DNA of 13,705 nt from Baffinella frigidus (lineage: Eukaryota; Cryptophyceae; Cryptomonadales; Baffinellaceae): contig MU646442.1 of NCBI GenBank assembly GCA_026770585.1, forward strand, positions 475,249 to 488,953, read 5' to 3'. Positions within the stretch are counted from its first letter, which is position 1. Each line of letters begins with the position of its first letter. A program made the position numbers and the translations under genes. This document shows, piece by piece, positions 1-7,981 of this stretch. Below the pieces are notes generated by a model. The model worked only from the letters and a program-made list of their open reading frames with translations. It searched no databases and was not told the origin of the DNA.

Positions 1-3
1 GGT

Positions 4-84
<81 letters not shown>

Positions 85-130
85 GGTTTATGTTTTAAAG
101 TTTGGGCTTTGGGGTTTAGGGTTTAGGGTG
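1..130. repeat. Telomere-like array, TTGAGGG variant
   Basis: About twelve TTGAGGG heptamers run from 1 to 90, then grade into TTTAGGG-like units. It is a single-base variant of the TTTAGGG telomere motif, in G-rich orientation on the plus strand. No gene is seen here. Confidence 0.9.
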
Positions 131-186
131 GCGTTACTTTACTTGGGAAACCTGGCTGACATCAGGGCCTCGCAGAGCAAGAGAAG
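131..186 (+). repeat. Dispersed 50-60 bp unit, copy a (possible exon relic)
   Basis: This segment recurs at 547-597 and in shortened form at 732-770. Read in one frame it gives Leu-Ala-Asp-Ile-Arg-Ala and ends AG before GTTCGA, the phase exon 1 would need, with a Leu where the repeat Trp would be. That makes it a weak candidate for a lost or upstream exon. Copies b and c have lost the 3' end and donor. Confidence 0.45.
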
Positions 187-195
187 GTTCGACCC

Positions 196-518
196 TAGGG
201 TTGAGGGTTTGGGAGTTATGGTTGGGGAGGGCTCTGTTTTCGGGGTTAGGGTTTAGGGTTAGGGCGATTGCACCAAGTTGCGTGCCTCGTAGAGGAAGAG
301 ACTGTACGACACTATGGTTTAGGGTTTGGGAGTTGTGGTTAGGGAGGGCTCCGTTGTCGAGTTTGAGGTTGAGGGTTAGGGAGATCGCACCAAGTAGCAA
401 GAGAAGGTGCGATCCTATGGTTTAGGGTTTAGGAGTTATGGTTGGGGAGAGCTCCGTTGTAGAGTTTGAGGTTGAGGGTTGGGGAGATTGCACCGAGTAG
501 CAAGAGAAGGTGCGTTCC
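196..518. repeat. Three tandem units of about 102 bp, telomere-like plus unique part
   Basis: Units at about 196-311, 312-414 and 415-518 each run from GGGTTTGGGAGTTATGG through TTGAGGG-type repeats to GATTGCACCAAGT. Units two and three end AGCAAGAGAAG before GTGCG, which resembles an exon 3' end with a donor. They contain no long shared open frame. Confidence 0.7.
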
Positions 519-546
519 TAGGGTTTGGGGTTGAGGGTTGAGGGTC

Positions 547-597
547 GCGTTACTTTACTTGGGAAACCTCACTGACATCAGGGCCTCGCGGAGCATG
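547..597 (+). repeat. Dispersed unit, copy b
   Basis: It is close to 131-186 over the shared GTTACTTTACTTGGGAAACC core and the GACATCAGGGCCTCGC part, then diverges into an AT-rich end without a donor. Confidence 0.7.
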
Positions 598-731
598 AAA
601 AATTGCCCTCTCCGTAACCCTAAACCCTAAACCCTAAACCCTGAACTCGAAACCTGAAACCCGAAAGACTGAACCCGACACGTAAGAGGAGGTGCGCTCT
701 CCCGACACCCGACACCCGAAACCCCAAACCT

Positions 732-770
732 TGGCATTGCTTGGGAAACTTCTGACATCAGGGCGATTCG
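732..770 (+). repeat. Dispersed unit, copy c (shortened)
   Basis: It shares CTTGGGAAAC and TGACATCAGGGC with copies a and b but has lost bases between them. A GGATGGAG triplet repeat follows at 793-818. Confidence 0.6.
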
Positions 771-872
771 CGTTCCGGTCACGCTGGTTGAGGGATGGAG
801 GGATGGAGGGATGGAGGGTTTAAAATTTAGAGCCCTTAGAACCCTCAACCCTAAACCAGGTACATTGCGTGA

Positions 873-1121
873 CCTTCAGCCCGGGCGTTGAATTTGATGG
901 GATTTGTGTCGCGGCGCGAAGATTGCGACGGATTTATACCGCAAACTCCACATGTCAACTTGCAAATAGTCTGACAGCCAGCCCGAGTGAGGCAGAGCTG
1001 GGGATTTGAATTCGATTTGATGCGGTTTAGATTTTGATATGACGCGGTTTGTGTCGTGGCGCGCAGATTGCGCGGACGCTGGGAGAGGAGTCCGCAGCGC
1101 GGAAGCAGGACGTGATCAGGT
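873..1121 (+). pseudogene. Possible upstream exon pair (degenerate)
   Basis: Two related segments (about 890-928 and 1034-1077) share TTTGTGTCG, GGCGCG and AGATTGCG. The second reads Arg-Phe-Val-Ser-Trp-Arg and stays open to a CAG before GTCTCG at 1122, which resembles the Phe-x-x-Trp-Arg repeat core. The end would be near r21 in phase 0, which does not fit exon 1 (r12, split codon). It is therefore not placed in the gene model. Confidence 0.3.
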
Positions 1122-1163
1122 CTCGTCCTTCGAGATACGGTTGAGGATTTCATTATTACAAGT

Positions 1164-1259
1164 GTGATCCCATTGTGTAGTAATTTTCGTTGGCAGCAAC
1201 GGCAATAATTAAGACATTCTCGGTCGCGTCCGCAGTCGCGTCCTTATCTCGGAGAATTT
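1164..1259. mobile_element. Truncated MITE, related to the one at 1444
   Basis: The left end TGTGTAGTAATTTTCG and the interior up to a TCTCGGAGAATTT stretch match the element at 1444-1540. The right terminal repeat is absent, replaced by unrelated sequence from 1260. Confidence 0.65.
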
Positions 1260-1443
1260 GCGTCCTCAGACCACGCACCGCCCTTCGGTGGGGCAACCCT
1301 GGTCCGTTCTGTTCTTGGAGCCCTTAGTCCGTTGTTGGAGCCGATTTTTCCCTGAAAATCGACGTTTGAATATCGTTTCCCTCTGAAAATCGACGTTTGA
1401 ATGCCCCCCAAAGAGCCCTGCGTGGGATCGTGTTTAGGATTTA
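1260..1443. other. Intergenic or intronic stretch with a short direct repeat
   Basis: It contains two tandem copies of CTGAAAATCGACGTTTGAAT (about 1352 and 1383). It lies between two direct copies of the MITE 5' part, so the whole 1164-1589 block may be one composite element. No coding signal is seen. Confidence 0.5.
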
Positions 1444-1589
1444 TGATCCCATTGTGTAGTAATTTTCGTTGGCAGCAACGGCAATAAATAATATATTCTC
1501 GGTTGCGTCCGCATCCGCGTCCGTATCTCGAAGAATTTATATCAATTATCGCCGTTGCTGCCAACGAAAATTACTACACGGTTTGATCA
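1444..1589. mobile_element. 146-bp MITE with about 34-bp terminal inverted repeats
   Basis: The left arm at 1455-1488 and the right arm at 1545-1578 are inverted copies with one mismatch, built on GTGTAGTAATTTTCGTTGG. The outermost TGATC/GATCA also pair. It has no coding capacity. The arm core is shared with the element at 4616. Confidence 0.85.
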
Positions 1590-1602
1590 TACTAGTATTA
1601 GT

Positions 1603-1820
1603 AAACCCTGAACCATAAACTCTAAACCCCAATCCCCAAACCCCAAACCCCAAACCCCAAACCCTAAAACCCAAAACACAAACCCCAAACCCCAGACCTC
1701 ACACCCCAAACCACAAACCCCAAACCCCAAACCCCACGCTTCAAACCCCTAACCCCTAACCCCTAACCCCTAACCCCTAACCCCAAACCCCAAACCCTAA
1801 ACCCCGAACCCCAAACCATA
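1603..1820. repeat. Telomere-like array, mainly CCCCAAA and CCCCTAA
   Basis: It has degenerate heptamers in C-rich orientation on the coding strand, with runs of CCCCAAA then CCCCTAA, ending at the acceptor of exon 1. Confidence 0.9.
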
Positions 1821-1822
1821 AG

Positions 1823-1940
1823 GTGTGTGTGCGCACGGGTCGTGAGGCGCTGGCGGAACGGTGCGGTTTCGCGGGTTTTGGAGGAGTGGGCGGACGTGAC
1901 GGGCGTGGAGAGAAGGAAACGACACGTTCTCGGGGCTGTG
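1823..1940 (+). CDS. Exon 1 (first confident exon), repeat positions r12 to r18 of the next repeat
   Basis: The acceptor is the AG at 1821-1822 and the donor is GTAAAT at 1941. The exon is 1 nt plus 39 codons. It holds Asn-Gly-Ala-Val at r24-27, Val-Leu at r30-31 and Trp at r1, and ends at Val r18 in phase 0, exactly where exon 2 starts (r19). It needs an upstream exon ending two bases into a codon, and I could not place that exon with confidence. A 50-bp pyrimidine-rich tract follows the donor. Trp replaces the usual Met at r22. Confidence 0.75.
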
Positions 1941-4900
1941 GTAAATTTCGCCCGCTCTTTTCTCTCTTTTTTTCCCTTTTTTTTTTCTTCGTCTTCATGT
2001 TTTTTTTATCTCGCGCCTAGAAACGAGTGGTCCAAAACCCTTTGAGCCGATGGGTACACCTCAGATCAGGTGCCCCAGACCGATTTTTTTCAAATCGGTC
2101 AAATAAATAAATAAAAAATAACCCATAAATCAGGTTGCAAGGCGGAAGCTCGGGGCACTTGTCAAAAGCCGAAACACGAAACATTAAAGAATAAACCATA
2201 CAACCTAAAAACTCAACACCAAACAAGAAACAATAAAAATGAAATAAAAAATAAAGGCTAAACACTAAATCAGGTGACGAGACACAAGTTTGGGGCGCTT
2301 GTCAAAGCCGAAACACGAAATATTAAACAACAAACAATAAACCCTAAAACCATAGACACCAACCACTGAACAATAAACCCTAAAACAATAGACACCAAAC
2401 ACGAAATACGAAACACGAAACACTACATCAGGTTGCAATGCTCAAGCTCGGGGCACTTTTCAAAGCCGAAGTACGAAAAAATAAACAATAAATCATAAAT
2501 CATAAACACGACATACTGAATCAGGTCACGAGGCTCAAGATCGGGGCGCTTGTCAAAGCCATGGGGTGCTGGAAGTTCAACGTGCGCGCACAGGTTGCCT
2601 TTTGGGTTTACTTTACGGTTTACGGTTCAGTGATTAGGGACTAGGGGTGTTGGGTGTTGGGGTTGAGGGGTGAGGGGCTCGGATTAAGCCGCGCAGCCCT
2701 GATTTCGATGGATTTGGTGCGTGCCCTTACGATCAGAGGGTCCTGGGTAATTCGTCCTTTCTGGCGGATGATTGCCATAACCCCTAACCTCCAACGCTCC
2801 CCCTCCGATGTGCATTCGTTGCACGCATCGGAGAGGGACCAGGCGCCCGGGAAGCCCCCCGCAGGGGTCGACCGGGATTCGGGTCGCATTTGATTAGTGC
2901 AGCAGGCCCCCCGCAGGGGCCGCCGGAGGCTTGTTAGGACCCCCTCCGACGTGCATTCGTTTCACGCATCGGGGAGGGACCTGGCGCCCGGGAAGCCCCT
3001 CGCAGGGGTCGACCGGGATTCGGGTCGCATTTGATTAGTGCAGCAGGCCCCCCGCAGGGGCCGCCGGAGGCTTGTTAGGACCCCCCTCCGATGTGAATTC
3101 GTTTCACGCAAAAACGTGGGGTGCTGGAAGGACAAGTCTCGCGCACAGGTTTCCTTTAGGGAGTTGGGCTTTGGGTTTAGGGTTTAGGGTTTAGGGTTTA
3201 GGGTTTAGGGTTTATGGATTGGGATTTGGGGGTGAGTGTTTAGGGTCTGGTGTCGAGTGTTGAGTGTTCATGGTTCAGGGTTGCCGTGCGACCTTTAGGG
3301 TTTACGGCGTCGCGTTTAGCGTTTAGCGTTTAGCGTTTAGGGGTGAGTAGTGACTTTGATGGATGGGTTAGAAGTTCGTACGATCAGAGAGTCCTGGGTA
3401 TTGCGGAACAGCGTCCAGCCTGGCGAACGAATGCCCTAACCCCTAATCCGTGAACACCCAAGCCCCAAGCCCCAAGCCCCAAACCCCAAACTTCAGTTTT
3501 CAGAAGGAACTTCGGCACAGGATGGGGCTCGCCGCGCTGATGGCCCTAACCCCTGACACCCAAATCCCCAAACCTCAAACACCGTAGGTTGAGCTACGGC
3601 ACAAGATGGGGCGCGCCGTGCGGCGGATCGCGCACGGGGCGCTCATCCACACTCTCGAAGCGTGGGCCGAGCGCCATCCGGGGGCGAATAATTGCCCTGT
3701 AAAACGCCTGAAAACGCTGTTCGCCGCCAAACAATGTCACCTATTATGGGAATCATTCGCCCCCAAACCGCACAAACTGCACACCCCAACCCTTAACCCC
3801 GCGCCCTCCCCAAACTCCAACAGAAAGAGCTGAGGCAGAAGATGGGGCTGGCCGTACGACGGATTGCGCACGGGGCGCTCATCCGCACTCTTGAAGCGTG
3901 GGCCGACGCCGCCAGGTGCGACATAGGGCGCACGTCAAATGTTGGTTCATTTCTAAGCCGTTCTAAGCCAAAATCTCTCCCAAAATATCTTCATTTTTGA
4001 GATAAATGTTCGTTTATTCAATTGTAGGGTGGTGAATGCTGACGTTGGAGAAGGTGTGTTGACTGCGCCGTGCGGCGGATCGCGCACAGGGCGCTCATCT
4101 GATGAAGCGTGGGCCGACGCCGGCTCGGGTCGTTGTTCCGGCTCGGGTCGCTCTTGGGGGGTCGCGCCAGGATCGACCCGAGCCAAGAAAAAGCCGCCGG
4201 AACAAAATCTTGAACACACTTTTTTTCTTGAGGGGTGTTGAATAACGTGTGCGATGGTTCGTCGACGTTTGCGCGTGGGTTTTTGTTTTGTTGGGAGAGG
4301 TTGCGCCGCCCCCTTCTCACATCCCACGGACAACCTAGGCCCGCCCCCAAATACAATGTATTGTTGGGAACTCCGAACTTCTGGTACAAATAATAAAACT
4401 CGGGACTTTAAACCTCCAATTCGAGATTTAAAAGGCTCTGAGTTTTAAAATATATGCCAGGTTCGGAGTTCCCACCAATACATTGTATGTGGGGATCTGA
4501 TGAAACCGGGTTATCTCCGTGATATGTGAGAAGGTTGAACGGTACACCGTGTGTAGGCGATTGTCACGTCACCTGCCCCTAGTCGCTGGCGCGGTCGCGC
4601 TCGGCTGGATTCCGCTCTAATCTCCATAGAAGTATTAATTAATTGCTTTTGGCGCAACGAAATTTACTACACAACTGCTTTACTACTACTTTTACGAGCA
4701 AATCGTGTGGTAATTTTCGTTGCCCAAAAGCAAATAATTAATACTTGTATGGAGATTAGCTCTGTACCACCCTGGATTCCGCGATTTATGGGAGTCCGAT
4801 AAATTCCATCCTGTGCGGGGTTCGGCAGGCGGGGCGCGGCGCTGCGGCGGAAGATGGGAGTGGTGTTGCAGCGCATGATGCAGGTACGCTCTCTCCGACT

Positions 4901-7900
4901 GTGTACCAGGAAGAGGGATTTTTCGTTAACAGCGCCTGGGCGGCGTTATTGAAGAGGCCGGCGTTCCCCGCCTTGTGCGCCTCCCGTCACCACTCGAGGC
5001 TGGAAGAGGGAGTATTTTAAAACAGGGGTTCCTTCACAAGTGAAGAACAAAAAGAGCGGTGCAGTAATTTTCACAGAAAAAGCGGCGTTTGGTCACGTAT
5101 CTAGGGGGATTCTCTTAGATACGTGACCAAGCCTGCTCGTGACTGGTACTCAATTTAACAACCCCATATTTATAATACTCCCTTTTCCAGCCTCGAGTGG
5201 CAGGATCGTCTCGAAGCAGTTAACTTACCCTCCTTTTCGCTGGTGCAAATCTTTCCCGGTCTCGATGGGAGTGGCGTTGCAGCTGATGATGTAGGTACGC
5301 TTTCTCCACACAGCGGGCTACGAATTGATTTCGTGAATAACCCATAGGTGAATCACCCATATAACCCTGCTGTAGGCAATACTACAAGGACATAAGCTGG
5401 TCCTACAGATATCCCAACCGATTCCTGGTTGATATTGAATTCCATCGTGCAGCGGATGCCTCGGATCAAGCCTGGCAGCGCATAATGGTAAAATCTTTGA
5501 TTTCAACGCTGGCGGACACCCTGAACCCTGAACCCTGAACCCTCAACCCTCAACCCTCAACCCTAAACCCTCAACCCTGAACCCTCAACAGGGTGCGGTC
5601 GTTCGAGCGATCACGTGGTGGCGCGGGGAAGCCCGAACGCGGGGAGCAGCCCGGAGAAAAATGACAAAGGTTTCAGCCTGAAAAGTCCTCGAGAGTTTTC
5701 TAGGAGCTTGGTCCCAGCAGGCCTATCCACTTAGCAACCAACTGGGGCTTCACGGATACAGTCCATCTAAACTATTCGTACCATAAGTTTATCCATTGCC
5801 CTGGAATCTAACCACGTCGTGGCGCGGGGAAGCCCGAACGCGGGGAGCAGCCCGGCGAAAAATGACAAAGGTTCCAGCTGGAAACCCCTAAACCCTAAAC
5901 CCAGAACCCTGAACCCTGAACCCTAAACCCTGAACCCTAAACTCTAAACCCTAAACACTAAACCCTAAACCCTAAACCCTAAACTCCAAACCCTAAACCC
6001 TAAACCCTAAACCCTAAACCCTAAACCCTAAACCCTAAACCCTAAACCCTAAACCCTAAACCCTAAACCCTAAATCCTAAACTCCAAACCCCAAACCCTA
6101 AACCCCAAACCCCAAACCTTAAACCCTAAACTCTAAACCCGGGGCAGGTGCTACTCCGCATGACTCACACCACGCTGATCAAGGCTGTCGAGGTACGTTT
6201 CCCCCCGCCCTTCCGGCCTCACGGTGTGGGTTGAGCGTTGCGCGTTGAGCGTTTGCACATGACACGTGCTGTGATCAATACTGGCGCTCCGATCAAGGCT
6301 GTCGAGGTGTGTCTCCCCCTGCACTCCCGGGTTTAGGGGTTTGGGTTCATGGTTTGGAATTTAGGGTTTACACGTGACACGTGTTTTGATCGACACTGGC
6401 GCGCTCATCAGGGCTGGTGAAGTGTGTTTCCCCCCACCCTCCCGTGTTTAGGGTTTATGGGTTTAGGGTTCAGGGCTTACACATGACACTTGTTTTGATC
6501 GATGCTGGCGAAACCTCGAGCCTCCACCCTCAGCCATGAGACCTCACATGTGCGGTGCGTGCCCACAACCTGTTGAAAGGGATCATATCCTGTTCCGTGT
6601 GATTCGTGCTCCGAATTGATGCGTTGTGTGCTGCACTCTAAAACCCTTAACCTTAAAACGTCTGCAGGAGTGGCGCGGGGGCGCGCGGGACAGCAAGACC
6701 TTGAGGTGCGGCGTTCAACCTAAACCCCAAACCCTAAACCTTCAACCCTAAACCTTCAACCCTAAACCCTAAACCCTAACACCTAAACCCTAAAACACCA
6801 ACAACCTAAAACCCTACCGTAAAACCTAAAACCCCGAAAATCCTAGGCGCAAGATGGAGAGGGTCGTCGGGCGTCTCATGAAAAGCAACCTGGTGCAGGC
6901 GCTTGAGGTCCCTCCTTCACCATAAACCCTAGTCATGAACCCCCGAACCCTGGTGCCTAAACTCTGAACCCTAAATCCTCTATTCCTAGCTCCGTTTCAC
7001 TCGGGTTGACTAAATCGATTGTGTCCTTTTTTTCGACCCAAATCGTCAAAAGTCTACTTTTTCAAGGGAATTTATCAACTTTTGGCGAACCGTTGCGATT
7101 TGGGCTCACCATTTTGGTGAGCCCGATTCAAGTGGAGCAGAGCTAGTATTCCCTGAACCCTGATCCCGAACCCTCCTCATAGCACCTCATGAAAGGCAAC
7201 CTGGTGCAGGTGCTTGAGGTCCACCCTACACCATGAACTTCAAATGCTAGTCTATGAACCCACGTGGCTAGACCCTGAACCCTGAACCCTGAACCCTGAA
7301 CCCTGAACCCTGAACCCTGAACCCTGAACCCTGAACCTGAACCCTAGTCCCTGAACCCTGAACCCTAAGCTCCCTTATCCCAGAACCCTGCACCCTGAAC
7401 CCTCAACCATATACCAACGTTTTCCTCTAACCTTGTATTGAACCGCAGGCGTGGAGAGAAACGGCGCGCGACAACCGGGTCAAACACCACAAGCTCGAGA
7501 AATCGATCCACCGCCTCCTCCACGGGAGCCAGGTCAACTCGATGATATAGTGGCCGAAACCCGAAACCGGAAACCGGAAACCGGAAATCATAGACCCGAA
7601 ACCCGAAACCCGAAACCGGAAAACACAAACCCGAAACCCGAAACCATAAACCATGAACCCGAGATCCGAAATCCAACCCCCAAATTCTGATAGGCACCAA
7701 ATTCTGAACCCGTCACCAGGCGTCCGCGTTCGTAAACTGGCGCGGCGCGGCGCACTCTCTCTTATTCTCTCCCTCTTTCTTTCTTTCTTTCTCTCTCTTT
7801 TTCTCTCTCTCTCTCGCTCTCTTTGTCGCCCTCGCTGTCTCTGTTGTTCTTTTTTCTCTGTCGCTCTCTCGCTCTCGCTCTCGCTCTCTTTCTCGCTGTC

Positions 7901-7904
7901 TCTG

Positions 7905-7981
<77 letters not shown>

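Larger units (their letters stand above)
2171..2520. repeat. AT-rich AAACACGAAA / AATAAAC repeats in intron 1
   Basis: This simple-sequence filler lies between the partial exon 2 copies, with many AAACA, ACGAAA and AATAAAC units. It looks like a further-degenerate form of the heptamer family. Confidence 0.6.

Noticed and set aside
2078-2100. Transcription terminator hairpin GACCGATTT/AAATCGGTC
   Set aside because: It is a short AT-rich stem inside an intron of a eukaryotic gene, with no reason to assign a bacterial-style terminator.
2799-3110. CRISPR array
   Set aside because: It has only two long tandem units of about 141 bp with no spacer structure, in a eukaryotic context.
5448-5494. Further copy of exon 4 near GTGCAGCGGATGCC
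   Set aside because: Only short matches to exon 4 and its 5' flank, with no consistent frame or splice site.
5877-6140. CCCTAAA array as a chromosome end
   Set aside because: Exons of the same gene lie on both sides, so it is interstitial.
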